This document shows, one piece after another, positions 10,925-22,530 of a DNA stretch of 64,000 bases; within the stretch, counting starts at the first letter, position 1, and every line of letters starts with the position of its first letter. Both the position numbers and the translations under genes were made by a program. A model generated the notes under the pieces. That model was not told the DNA's origin and ran no database searches. It saw only the letters and a list, made by a program, of their open reading frames with translations. This stretch comes from Sabethes cyaneus (Eukaryota; Arthropoda; Insecta; Diptera; Culicidae), in assembly GCF_943734655.1 (NCBI RefSeq), contig NC_071355.1, positions 224,134,527 to 224,198,526 on the forward strand, given 5' to 3'.

Positions 10925-12567
10925 TTGCCCCGGCTCACAGAAAGACGCAAGGACCATGGATTGAAAACTCGGAACGTGGAACTGCCGATCTCTCAACTTT
11001 AAAGCGGGCACTCGAGTGCTCTCCGACGTATTGAAGAGTCGTAAGTTCGACGTCGTAGCGCTGCAGGAGGTGTACTGGAAGACATCAACGGTACGTATGT
11101 TCAGAGATGGACATACCATCTATCAGAGCTGCGAAAACACAACATAGGATCAAGGACCGGTTCTTCAACATAAGCATCATCAGCGTGCACAGTCCTCACC
11201 TCAGAAGTACCGATGGAGAGTGAATATGACCGCAGCCCAAAACATGGTATCAAGATCGTCATCGGGGATTTCAATGCTCAGGCCGGCCAGGAGGAGGAAC
11301 AGGAATATTCGGTACTAACGCCACCGCAAACTATGCACACTCACTCGAAGCTGCGCTGCCGGAAGAGGACGAGCTGGACGAAGCTCGAGGTCTGTTGGAA
11401 CACCATCAAAACAGACATCAGCAGTGTAGCGAACAGCTCCATCGGGCATGTGGGACCGAATCAGCGAAACGAATGGTTCGGCGATGAATGTAGGAAAATG
11501 ATGGATAAGGAGAACGTTGCTCGGACGGGCAAAATGCGCAGCGCCCTGTCAGAACGTGGTAAGACCTGAACAGAAAAAGATGCATTGAAATCAAATCTCC
11601 CGGGAGAAAAAGCGTTACCTAAGAGCCATCGAGCGATTTGTTCGTTGACTTCAAAGCCGCAGATGATACCATCGACCGGAAAGAGCTATGGAAAATCGTG
11701 GCCGAGAACTACTTCCCTGGAAGCTCATCAAACTGATTCAATCTACGATGGATGGTACACAGTGCTGTGTTCGGATTTCGGGTGGATTATCAAGTTCATT
11801 CGAATCACACAGAGGGCTTCGTCAAGGTGATGATCTTTCATGCCTGCTGTTCAACATAGCACTACAAGGTGTTATGAACCGAGCGCTATTATCAAAATAC
11901 AACAAAATACATACTGGCCGGCGGAACCTTGGCCGATGATCGATGACGATGAATTTCAGGTAATCGACGAATTTGTCTACCTTGGCTCACTGATAACGGT
12001 GGAAAATGAAAACAGACGCAAGGTTTGAAGGCGTATTATCAGCGGAAGTCGTGCTTACTATAGACTTCACAAGCAATTGCGGTCGAGCAGATTGAGTCCC
12101 CGTATAAAGTGCTTTCGGTACAAGACACTAATTAGACCGGTTGTTCTCTAGGGAATTAAATACGGACAATGCTCGAGGAGGACCTGTGAGTGCAGGGAGT
12201 TTTCGAAAGACGAATGCTAAGAACGATCTTCGGCGGCATGCAGGAGAACGGAGTATAGAGGCGGATGATGAACCATGAACTCGAACAGCTCTATGGAGAA
12301 CCCAGTATCCAAAAAGTGTCTAAAGCTGGATGGCTACGATGGGTAGGGCATGTTTCGAGAATGTCAGACAACTACCCTGCAAATCTGGTAGCAACAAGAC
12401 GACCAGGAGCGCAGCGAGTAAGATGGTTAGACCAGATGTAGCGAGATCTGGCGGGAGTACTCGGCGTGTGAGGAATTGGAGAGCGGTAGCCCATTACCGA
12501 GTTAACTGGAGAAATCTTGTTCAATAGGCTTTGTCTTGGGAAGGCAAACTACATAAGTAAGTAAGTA
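10925..12567 (+). pseudogene. RTE-type non-LTR retrotransposon relic (endonuclease, RT, C-terminus)
   Basis: Successive plus-strand frames show an apurinic-type endonuclease start (LGTWNCRSL, VVALQEVYW) near 10945-11090 and the GDFNAQAG motif at about 11260. These are followed by linker NEWFGDECRKMMDKENVA, RT motif A as DFKAADDTIDRKELW (about 11640-11690), motif B as SSFESHRGLRQGDDLSCLLF (about 11790-11850), thumb FVYLGSLIT (about 11970), and the C-terminal RWVGHVSRM region at 12335. The frame is broken by stops and by at least one indel near 11713. The 3' end is a TAAG/AAGT tandem tail at 12553-12567. It interrupts a minus-strand Jockey relic. Confidence 0.85.
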
Positions 12568-12800
12568 TGATTTGAGCTCGGTGAGATTTGTGGTCGATCG
12601 TTCTGGAAAAAATCCACGCTGGTCACAGGAAATATGGCGCTTTGGTTCATAAAATAGCATATTTATGAGAGTATCCAGAAGCTCCGATCCTACGCATAAA
12701 GAGGTAATTTCTCGGTAACTTTCCATAGCCGTGCGATCGCCTTTCTTGAAAACTGGAAACAAATAGAAGGCCTCGATGGAAGGCCTCTTCAAAAATTTTG
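12568..12800 (-). pseudogene. Jockey-like reverse transcriptase relic, N-terminal RT part
   Basis: The minus-strand frame reads PVFKKGDRTAMESYREITSL and then DQRGFFPERSTTNL. These are the fingers motifs of Jockey-group RT (PVFKKGDRSN..NYRGITSL, DQHGFFPKRSTTTNL). It stops exactly where the RTE tail begins. It is the upstream half of the relic continued at 10759-10915. Confidence 0.7.
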
Positions 12801-14636
12801 CTAATCCATCAAGAAATAAAAAAATTATAGCGTCGAAACGATAGAGCCTGCTAGTACATATGTGTTAAACAAGTGTACCGAATCTTGTGAGAAATAAATT
12901 TGGGCAGCAGAAATAAACTCGTCATTTCCACTTTATTTGATGAATTTTTAATATTTTGGGTAACTATAGCACCTTAGTACTCCTGAAAGCGTTTGGTGAA
13001 ATTATTTGAGTTCAGAAATAGAACTTTTAATTTCGTTTCATTTACAGCTTTCTATTAATTTCCTTATAACTTCTGAAACTCAACAAAAATCAAATACACT
13101 TAGTGACTTCAACTGCATTTGCTATTCAAGCTAAGCCAAAAGAAAGTTTGTTTTAAGGATGTTCGAGCATCGAAAGTAATTATTTCTGTCTCTCTTTAAA
13201 TGTCATCGAACGTTTCAGTAAGTACATGGCGACGAACATCCGGCCAACGCTCGACGCTGCTACTGCCGCGCTGGCGAAGATGGCTGTATGAGCTCTTCTA
13301 GGGAAGCATTTAGCACGTATCCAAAGAAAACACATTTCATTTTTTTACAGCCTAATTCCCCCGGGTGTCAGTAAAACAAAGAATCCCCACAAGTGTAAGG
13401 AAGGAGACGACCCTCGGAGGTCGAACGCAAATAGGCAGCCTTATTTTCCGGCTTTTTACAATACGACAGAAGGCGGAGCAATAAAATAGTGTACCTTTTG
13501 TTGTTTTCGGTGGAAGATCGCTCATCGGTCCGACGTTGTTTTATCGAATCCCACGGAAGGAAAAAACAGCATACCGCATACCTACTGGTCAATCTACCTG
13601 AAAATCGTCGGCTGACGAACGAACGGCGACCAATTCGTACTTTCTTCCACTGCGCTGACTGAATAAATTAGCACTTCGATATTAATTTTATTGTGTTTGC
13701 GTATTAATAAATACTGCAGGCTTCGTTTGCCGTCAGAAGTTCGAACTCCTTCCTTCGTTTAAATTGTTGTTTGTTTGTCGGATTCTTCGGTCTTTTCGGT
13801 GCGAGATTGTTCACTTGGACGAGGCACGGCGGTATTCGGGTCGGGCTTACGGACGACCTCTTAAACTGAACGTGTATTGTGCTAATCACGGGGAATGCTG
13901 GATGAAGAATAAGCTTTGCCCTCCTGCATGTCTACTTAAGTGTTATTAATTTTTTTCTGCTTCTTAATTTTATTGCACCCTTTACGCAGGATGCAGAACT
14001 GTCATATTCCAACCCTTTACCTGAACAGACAAACTGATATCGAGGAACAGGTCCTTCTGTTTTCTTCTGTGTTCAGGGCGTTTTTTCCTGAATGGGGATT
14101 TAAAAATTAATAACAGGTCTTACAGTGGAAGATGTGGTGGAACCAATAAACTTGGTAAGGTCTGCGGTAATGGTCATTATTCAACTCAATAAAAACCTCT
14201 CGGAGAGTAAAAAATAAGTAAACCCGACAGACATCCGCCAGAATTTCATAGTCATGCAAAAAATCTGGCAAACCGTTTCTCGCAAAGGAGACATAATTAA
14301 GACATTCATCATGTGCGCTTCTAGTTACTTAATGCCCGTACAATTATAATCAAACGTCGATAAATTGTATTGAAAGTTTAATCATTTAATGAAGTCAATT
14401 AACCTGATGCATTTATTGACTTGTTCAATTCGATTCCTCTCAACACATGTTAGATTAAACAGTAAAAATAGAAGCGAAATCAATATAAAGCAGAAGCCAA
14501 CAAACCGGTAGTGATTAACACAAATCGGAGCTTCATTAAAGTTGACAAGTGCAATGAATCAAAAAATGCAGATAGGTACTACAGTGATGTGTAAGTTATT
14601 CTTTCTAGGTTGTTCATAATAGTTTATATATTTCCA
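12801..14636. other. No supported feature
   Basis: Mixed AT-rich sequence with a few GC-richer patches (about 13230-13300 and 13780-13870). I see no domain or repeat boundary. Confidence 0.4.
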
Positions 14637-14897
14637 GAATACGGGCAAATCGCACGTATATATCCTGCTACCACGTGCCCACCGGAGCAGAAACAACTGG
14701 TATCAGCTTACCCTGTCATCCGGTCTGCCGAAGTGCACTTCCGAAAATGCTACCGCTAAAAATGCGTATCTGACCCCTTCGGTTGATGGGCTGGGAACGC
14801 GTCCGCCGGCGCGGTGGCAGGGGGAATGTTCGACACGCATTAAAAGGCCGAAAACATTTCTCTGTACATCTCCAGACCTATTTACCATGCGCATTTA
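14637..14897 (+). other. Candidate 87-codon exon-like open frame
   Basis: After a polypyrimidine and TTCCAG acceptor-like site (ending about 14636), an 87-codon plus-strand frame without an ATG runs to a TAG at 14895-14897. It is GC-rich relative to its surroundings (RAHRSRNNWYQLTLSSGLPK is a sample). I recognise no domain. It could be a terminal coding exon or chance. Confidence 0.2.
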
Positions 14898-15589
14898 GAT
14901 AGCAAACCACTTTACAATTGAAGTGCATGTGGCAGATGCATTCGCGCAGAGAATGAGGAAGCAAGTCGAAGGCATACAACAGCCATAACACATAAAATTC
15001 AAGGGCGTTGTTCGGTGAGCAAGCGAACTCTCTCCTCGTAGTCAGTCTGTGTGCGAAGGGACGTCCGTCGTCGTCGTCGTCGTCGTCGTACGTTGGCAAG
15101 CAGAGGATAATAACATCTAAATTAGGAACCCGAAATGTGTAGCAAAGCCATGACGGAAAGTGTAAATCAAAAATTGTTCACGGTCACCGAAAGCCAGCTG
15201 AACCGTTGCGTTCCGTTGCGGTGCTGCTGTGGTGGCCCTCTTTCTCTCTGGTCGGCTGGCTGAAGGTCAGAGTCGGGCTGGGAAGGTGAGAGTTGAATTA
15301 CGGATTACCGGTGCACCGGTGCAGTTTAGGTGGGAATTGACAATTGGCACAATTTGGTTCTTTTTTTTGGTTTGATTAGGTGAACGGAAAAATGCCTTTA
15401 ATAATTCATCGCTGAAACTGAACTAGACTGAACAACATGTTTTTTTACTAGGTAGATTGATTTCAAGAAGATTTTTAAAAATTTGAGTTTTGCATTCACT
15501 TCCAGGTCCCAGCATTTTACTTTTCTTTTTGTAATTTTTTTCGTGAATTTTATCAAATATATAAATATAAATTGATTTAAAGATTTAGA
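14898..15589. other. No gene; CGT microsatellite at 15064-15090
   Basis: A short (CGT)n run lies at 15064-15090, and a 14-bp perfect palindrome ACCGGTGCACCGGT near 15306. Nothing else can be assigned. Confidence 0.5.
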
Positions 15590-16890
15590 TTGCAGAGAAA
15601 TGTTGTCGTCGTTAGCATAAAGCCGGGATAGCTCGTACTGTTTGAAGCAGTCGTCTCCATTCAACTCGATCTTGAACCATTCATCGCCAATTTCGCAGGC
15701 ACCGCAGTAGGCGTAAGTCACTTTCGACCTGCTCGAACCATCTTGCACGTTTAGCCCTTTAGTTCTAGTGCCGGTGGGATTGTGGAAGAGAACCGTTTTT
15801 GTCGCACTGTCGTGTGGCATCCTTACGTCGTATCCGGCCCACCGGAACTTGCCGACTTTCACCAGATGTACGATAGGAATCTCTCTCAGAAATGCCTGTA
15901 GTTCGTGATTGTACGCTTCTGACACTCTCCACTTTTACGTATTACTCCACCAAATATCGTCCGAAGCATCTTCCGCTCGAACTCGGCAAGTCTAACGTCT
16001 TCCGTGAAGTGCACAATGTTCTCCGTGAGCTGCACAGCTTCAAGTCCGTAAAAAACTATCGGTCCAATCAGGGTCTTGTACATTATCAGCTTCGGACGGC
16101 GGCGTATGCTTCTTGATCGTAGCATTGTCTTCTTTAAATTTCTTTCTTTCATGTATTTGGTCTTCGAAGCATTTATTTTTAGCTCAATCCCCCGAAACTC
16201 CGCTTTCAGTCTGGCGTAGATTGCCTCCGCCATCGCAAAGTTCCTGGCCATCTACGAAATCTAGGAGTTGGTTACCTCTGGTGAAAATCGTGCCTTTTGT
16301 TTCGATATCCGCTTATCCTATCACCCCCTCAAGAGTGATGTTGAAAATTATAAAGGATAGACCGTCACCGTGGGCTCGAGAGTACACCCGAGATGCGCAC
16401 TCAGGAACAATGTAGCTCTGATCAGTCGCGTCAGTTTGAGCGGGAAACCGTCTTCGTGCAATATGTGCCATGGCTGGTATCGATTGACTGTATCGTATGC
16501 TGCTTCGAAGTCAATAAAGATGTGATGCACAGTCATATTGTACTATTATATTTCTGTAAGATCTGTCGGATGGCGAAAATTTGGTTCGTAATGGCACGAG
16601 CTCTCATGAAGCCCACCTGATAGTTCCCTTCAAATGCTTGAGCTATCGGTGACGGAACAACTCAAACAACTCCTTCCATCCATTCCTCCAGTAGCATCTC
16701 CTTCTTCCAAATGTTAGAAACAATCTCCTGTAGAGTCCCGTTTTTCGGCCAAGCTCTGTTGGTAGACGGTCTCCAAATTTTTATTCTGCAAGAATTCTTG
16801 ATTCCCACCACTATTTCAAAGCCCCATATGATAGTGCAAACCGACACGAAAAATAAACCCTGCGACACGAAAAATGAACAACGAACTCAC
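15590..16890 (-). pseudogene. RTE-type relic, RT and C-terminal half
   Basis: Read on the minus strand from 16870: WKKEMLLEEWMEGVV (start of RT), then IFIDFEAAYDTVNRYQPWH (motif A) at about 16470-16530 and DGLSFIIFN-like motif B. Next come AEAIYARLKAEFRGIELKIN with KTKYM (about 16130-16230), LIMYKTLIGP, then EIPIVHLVKVGKFRWAGYDV at about 15830-15890. Frames are broken by several stops. It is the downstream part of the relic that resumes at 17150-17540, from which it is separated by a plus-strand RTE fragment. Confidence 0.8.
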
Positions 16891-17149
16891 GCGTCATTAC
16901 GGCGAACCCTGTATTTAGAAAGTGGCTATAGCTGGACGGATACGTTGGGCTGGACATGTTGGTAGAATTCCGGACAACTATGCCGCAAACCGGAATGAAC
17001 AATACGAAGCGAGATGGCAAGACCAGGTAGAGCGAAATCTGGCGCCCACGGGTGCCCGTGGAACTGGAGACTAGCTGCCATGGACCGAATTAGAAGGACG
17101 TTATGCTGGCCTTGTCTAATTAAGTAGGTAGCTGGCGGTCCTCACCAGC
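16891..17149 (+). pseudogene. RTE-type relic, C-terminal 3' fragment
   Basis: The plus-strand frame reads GRIRWAGHVGRIPDNYAANR and then RWQDQVERNLAPTGARG, the conserved RTE C-terminus. The sequence ends in AATTAAGTAGGTAG, a short TAAG-type tail. It lies in the opposite direction within a minus-strand RTE relic (15590-17540). It therefore probably inserted there as a 5'-truncated copy. Confidence 0.75.
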
Positions 17150-17540
17150 AGCTTTATTGGCCTTCAGTAACCCGATTTCCCATTTAACTTCTTGGTGACA
17201 TTATTATTATCTTCCTTGGATATTTCTAGGTTATCTTCCGTGCTGCCTGCTTTTGCAACTTTGTCGTGGAGGTGTTCATCGAACACTTAATTTTATCTGT
17301 TGACCACTCTGCGCTCGTTTGTGACCAGATTTCCTCCCGCGTCCTTACACATGTCAGGTTTCGGTGTTTAAGCCTTATGAAAGTGGTACATCTTCCCGTA
17401 AAAACTTGCGCGTGTCATTAGTTCGGAATAGTTGTCCTAATTTTTCGCCAACTCTGTCCTCCTTGTGGCACCTTTTATTACTCAGGATCGTGGACGACGG
17501 TATTTGTTCGAGTTTTCCCTAGTTTTATGGGGGCCCGTGC
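17150..17540 (-). pseudogene. RTE-type relic, endonuclease-RT linker part
   Basis: The minus-strand sequence (GGNLVTNERRVVN, VFDEHLHDKVAKAG) matches the linker between endonuclease and RT. It aligns base by base with pieces of the 37.3-42.1 kb relic (for example TTTCCTCCCGCGTCC here and TTCCCTCCATCGTCC there). It therefore provides an empty-site reference for the insertions in that relic. Confidence 0.75.
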
Positions 17541-17544
17541 TACT

Positions 17545-18480
17545 ATGCATCAAATTTTTACTCTTCGACAAATCCTCCAGAAATGTCGAGAGTACAACGT
17601 GCCTACGCATTATATTTTCGTAGATTTCAGGGCAGCATACGATGCAGTTGAATGAGAACAGCTATGGCAGATAATGCAAAGTACGGTTTTCCGGACAAAT
17701 TGACGGGGCTGATCAAAGCTACTCTGGAGCGAGTGATGTGCAACCTGCGCGATTCGGGGACACTCTCGAGTTCTTTCGAATCACGCAGAGGGTTGTGCCA
17801 AGGAGATGGACTGTCGTGTATGTTATTCAATACCGCTATTGAAGGTGTGATCCGGTGAGCGAGCATCGAAACAAGAGGAACGATCTTGAGTAGGAGTAGC
17901 TAACTCCTAGCCTTCGCAGACGACCTCGACACCATTACTCGAAGCCTTGTGTGGCGGAGGCAATCTGCGCCAGACTAAAACCGGAGGCTAGGAGGATAGG
18001 GCTACAAATTAATGCGTTGAAAACCAAAGATATGGTAGGAAGAGGCTCCAGAGAAAGCAACGTTTGCCTCCCACGGACAGTGGCTATTGATGGTGATGAA
18101 CTGAAAGTGGTTGGTGAGTTCGTATATTTGAGATCTCTGATCACCGCCGACAATAATACGAGTAAGAAGATCCAACGACGCATTCAAGCTGGAAATCGAG
18201 CCTACTTTTCCCTCCTCAAGGTGCTTCGATCTGGGAGCATGCGCCGCCGCACAAAGCTGATGATGTACAAAACGCTAATCAGACCGGACTTCAGACAGTA
18301 ACTTTGCTTACGGAAGACATACGTGCACTAGCCGTATTTTTGCCGGAGTACAAACGGAAAGCGGAGAGTGGCGGAGGCGTATGAATCACGCGCTACAGGC
18401 ACTGCTTGGAGAGATTCCTATCGTACACCTGGCGAAAGTTGGGAGACTACAGTGGGCCGGCCACGTCGCAAGGATGCAAA
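17545..18480 (+). pseudogene. RTE-type relic, reverse transcriptase region
   Basis: Plus-strand frames show IFTLRQILQKCREYNVPTHY and FVDFRAAYDAVE (motif A) at about 17550-17655, then LSSSFESRRGLCQGDGLSCM (motif B) at about 17763-17820 and the degraded ADDLDTIT (motif C) near 17920. Next are LKPEARRIGLQINALKTKDM, GEFVYLRSLITADNN and MRRRTKLMMYKTLIRPD, ending GRLQWAGHVARMQ at about 18440-18478. In-frame stops and the loss of the C-terminus make it non-functional. Confidence 0.85.
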
Positions 18481-19254
18481 CCATTCCTTTTTCTCTTCAC
18501 CGCTTGTTGGTATTCCCTATCAAACCCTTAAGCTGTTAAAACATATGTGAAGTTAAGGGAAAATAAAGCAAAGATTACGGAAGGTCGCAATTCTGTAAAA
18601 ACATGTGTTTTGTGTTAACTTTTATATGTGTTTTAACGATTTAGACAATGTATTCTTATTAAATGCAACTAACATAAGTTAAGTAGGAAAAACTGATTTT
18701 AAAGAACTTCCTAAGAAAATGCTTTATGATTCTGCACTCGATACGAATAGAAATTTAATTTCTTCAGCAAAGTTGCTTGTTGTTATATTTCCTACAACTT
18801 TGCAAAAATATATGCCTCTATTTTTTGATACAAATTTGTTTTTTAATTTTTAACATTTTCAAATAATGTGGGTACGGTCAAATGTCTTAAAGGCACTGTA
18901 TTCGTTTATTAACTTTCGTCATAAAAAACATCACACAGACATATCTACCACTACCTAACTAACTACCATCAACGCAGGTAATTCCGATCAGCTCCTAATT
19001 CCGATCACTCAACTAAAGTAGTCGACTTTTAGAAGATAGAATCAAAAACCACAAGTAATGAGGATGCTGCTAGGATTTTGAAGGTGATCAGACGTTGGAG
19101 CAATACTCGTCATACATACAATACAGTATGCCCCGACTTTCACATGGTGGCAGTTTTATCCAATTGCTATCAAGATTTTGGAGAGTATATTGGATAAATT
19201 GCCTTTGTAACGATGTGTCAGTGTCGTGATTACGCGGTAAAATTTGAGTTCGTT
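18481..19254. other. No supported feature
   Basis: AT-rich sequence. It contains the phrase TTCAGCAAAGTTGC, which resembles phrases in the 6.6-6.8 kb repeat, but no boundaries can be drawn. Confidence 0.4.
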
Positions 19255-19560
19255 AGTGTGTAAAGATTTCGGCGACTTTAATTTCCCATGATAGATCGTT
19301 GATGAACAGAACGAATAGCAAAGGCCCTACCTCGAATAGCAAACGCTACCTTGAGGTACACGGGACTGAATCTAAACTGAGGTAGAGCAAACACTGCCAA
19401 CTTTCACAGAGGAGCTGCGAGCCGTAAGTTAAGACAGGGTCCATTGTGTTATCCATTCTGGTAATCTTATTCTTTTGAACTTCTTCATCGCAAGATTGCA
19501 AGAATGTGGGGCACCTTGTCAAAAGCTTTAGCAAAATCGACAAACACAGCGACCGTTTGT
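19255..19560 (-). pseudogene. CR1/Jockey-group reverse transcriptase relic
   Basis: On the minus strand TVAVFVDFAKAFDKVPHILA is RT motif A (about 19500-19560). Further along, VGPLLFVLFINDLSWEIKVA is the end of motif B (about 19265-19325). Stops and deletions separate the two. It is a short degraded piece of an element related to the better preserved copy at 24-26 kb. Confidence 0.7.
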
Positions 19561-22119
19561 TGTCGTTTTTAGATGTTTACTCGACTACGCGAAAAACTCC
19601 GCACTTTTAGTCCTTTTTGGCCAGAGTAAACTGAAAGTCGCATAGGTATCAGCATCTTTGGCTCAAGCAGCTCATAGGAGTAGCACAATCATTACAGAAG
19701 ATTCCACAAGTGTTACAACAGGGGAAATGTCGTTAGTGAGAGAGCAAGCAGAACAGGATTCACTGTGGTAAATGATTACACGGATAATGCCGTGACTCTT
19801 TTTTCGTGAAATAATACAATCGATATTCGATCTCTATTGCTTTGCAGAAATATCTTCTTTAGTAGATAATAATGCATGATAATAACGTCATAAATTTTGC
19901 AAAGGGTCCTCAAAACAAATAACTAATTCACCAAAGGTGATGCAAAGTGTATATGGATTATGGAAGTTTTTTTAACTCAATATCTAGTCGAAGTCGAATA
20001 AATTTAAATGATTACTAAATAGATACGACAAACATTTGACAATCATGATGATTTACGTACCATTAAAAATACGTAAAATAGGTAACTCTATGAAAGATAA
20101 CTATAGCAATAGTTAACAGTTTTCAAACAGTTAATCGAGAGCGAAATAAACCTTGTAACAAATGTCATTTTGTGTCAAAATCCACTCATGAAAACTTATA
20201 GTTTAAACTGCGTAATTTAGTTGATGATGAACTCTGCCAAGTGGCCCATGGAAGTTCCCATGGAAGTATCTTCAATTTGTAATTAAGCAAGAGTCACAAA
20301 CATTTCAATTTGAATATTATCTTCGGAATTACTGACCATAAAGTTAAGCCAGTGGACTAATGCTAAGTTAAGCCATCGGTTTATATTGCACGGCGCGGCG
20401 GCCGTTGTTGGGGCACATCATCAACCCTAGAATGAAAACATTTCTCGAATATTCGTTCCAGTCGGCTGCCCGCGATTCAGTGGAGAAAAAAAACTGAACA
20501 CCAATCCCAATTCAAACGATAACAATGCAAATTCCCTCCGATTAGACCCCGGCCAGCTTAAAAGCGCCATTTGTCTATGTCTTCATCAGAGGTGGTCCCA
20601 AATTCAGCTTCTCGTGAAAAACAATAAAAACTCAATGTGTCTGTTGGTCAGCGAGCGAAAAAAAAAGAAGGCATGGAGCTAATTCAAAAGTCGTAAATTT
20701 AGATGCTTAACACCGGCAGCAACAGTTTGACCTCATAACCGCTTTTGCCCGCTCGGTCGGAGCTGCAGGAGCGCAGGCTCGACCTGCGGTAAGATGCAAC
20801 TTTCCCATCGAACTCCAAAAAGCAATATTTCGTGTGCGAATCATAAATCACTGATGTCGGGAACTCCTGCTGCACTGGTGTTGAAATTTTTTTAAATCGA
20901 TACACGAGTTGGGCAGCAGCAATATCAAACAGTGAACCGACCATCGGAAAAGAACCGCTTCACTCCCTACTAGATATCGTCAATGCCAGCCGGCAGCGGA
21001 ATCCTTGTGTGCACTAAATTGAAACATAAAAAATCATAAAGGTGCCGCATACCACACCGGTACAAGGATATTAAACATCAGAGGGCACAAAGGAAACACA
21101 AGATCAAAAGAGCGACCTGACCTGAAGTAGTGAAGTTGAATCGAGAGCATCATTATAATAGTGCGAGGGAGGATGCGAATGGGAAAAACAGAGTCGAGGG
21201 ACCACCTAGAAAGGGTCTTTAAACTTCTGAATTATTTCTCTATAGGGAACTTTGTTCTGCTGTCATTTAGTAATATTTGCCCGAGGTTGCTTCACTCTTG
21301 ACACCTGACATAATTTTGTGAGATTAACGCTGTTGGATGTTTCCAATCGAACTCTAATATGACAAGTAATATTACATATGCGATTCATTTGAAGCATGTC
21401 TCTGTACTGTTCTCTTTTTGGAAACTGCAAACAAAGGAGCCAAAGTGCTGATTAGCAAATTTACACTACCCATGGGGTCTTTCTGGGTGGGCTTCTTTCA
21501 GTGCATTTCCTATTCAACCAAACTATCTCCCATGGTTCGTTGTTTTCACCAAAGCAGGAAGAAATATTGTCACTCGTTGGCAGACGCGCTTACCAGTGGG
21601 TTTAACAGAAAAGGAGGTTAGAAAACCTCCACGAAAGTGTCGATACCTGCTAGAAACCCTAAAAACAGCAGGAACGTTGCTAACTCGGGGCTACCGTGTC
21701 CTGGTCCCGTTAACTATCGCAAATGACACCAATGATAGGATATTTTGCTTTGGACAGTGCAGTAAATGACTTCAATTTTTCAAACTTTTCTGCTGCTAGA
21801 ATTGTGATGCATCCAAATTAGTGAAAAAATTGAAACTTCAACTAAATGAACAATAGTTATGAAAACATGATTGATCATTTTTATAATATCGAAATCATTC
21901 ATCCATCCCTCGACGTTTAACCCCATCATCATTAATTGAACATCGGCATTAGGATTTATTTCACTTACTTCCCCACGATGTCGGTACCATTAAGTCTAAC
22001 ATGTCTTCCAGCTACTCGTGAAGCATGATTCCAATCATCTGGTAGCCAGAATTAATTCATTCCAATCTGCACGGTATTTTAATCAACCATGCATGCAAAC
22101 AATACCTAATTACCGACCG
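19561..22119. other. No supported feature
   Basis: Intergenic-looking sequence. An 81-residue minus-strand frame at 20699-20944 has no recognisable motif. No repeat boundary was found. Confidence 0.4.
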
Positions 22120-22530
22120 CGCGAGGTATCGTCTGCTGTGAACTACATCGGCCGACAGGATCGTGAAGTTGTCAAGCTCGATCGTCAACAGCTCATCCAC
22201 TTGTTCGGCTGGGATCTGCTCGGTGATGTTGTCGTTGTCGTTCTCGACGGGTTGTTTTCTGTGCAACATCGTTAAATTACAGCCGTCAGTCGGTGCTTTG
22301 CCCCCGTTTGTTCACACCTTCTTCCCCTGCTTCATAGTTTCGATCTCTACCCTTTCCTGCAGAAGACGGCCGGACGGTCTTACCTGAGCCTGACGAAGAA
22401 GTTTTCGATGGGGGTTGAACACAAATCACTGTTTAGTTTACACAATAATTGCAACGTAGTAGTTTATAAGCACTGAGAGCGGCGAAACGTGCTACTCAAT
22501 CTCAAAACGACTTTAACGAAGCAATCATAA
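22120..22530 (-). other. Coding-like fragment, possibly 5' end of a retroelement
   Basis: Read on the minus strand, a GC-richer non-coding start (CGTTTCGCCGCTCTCAGTGC) is followed by a basic, Ser/Pro-rich frame (VQPPSKTSSSGSGKTVRPSS). A second frame starting at 22269 follows (EQIPAEQVDELLTIELDNFT), with GC-biased third positions. The two frames are separated by stops. The layout resembles the 5' UTR and gag-like ORF1 of a non-LTR element, but no zinc knuckle or other diagnostic motif is present. It could instead be a host exon. Confidence 0.3.
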
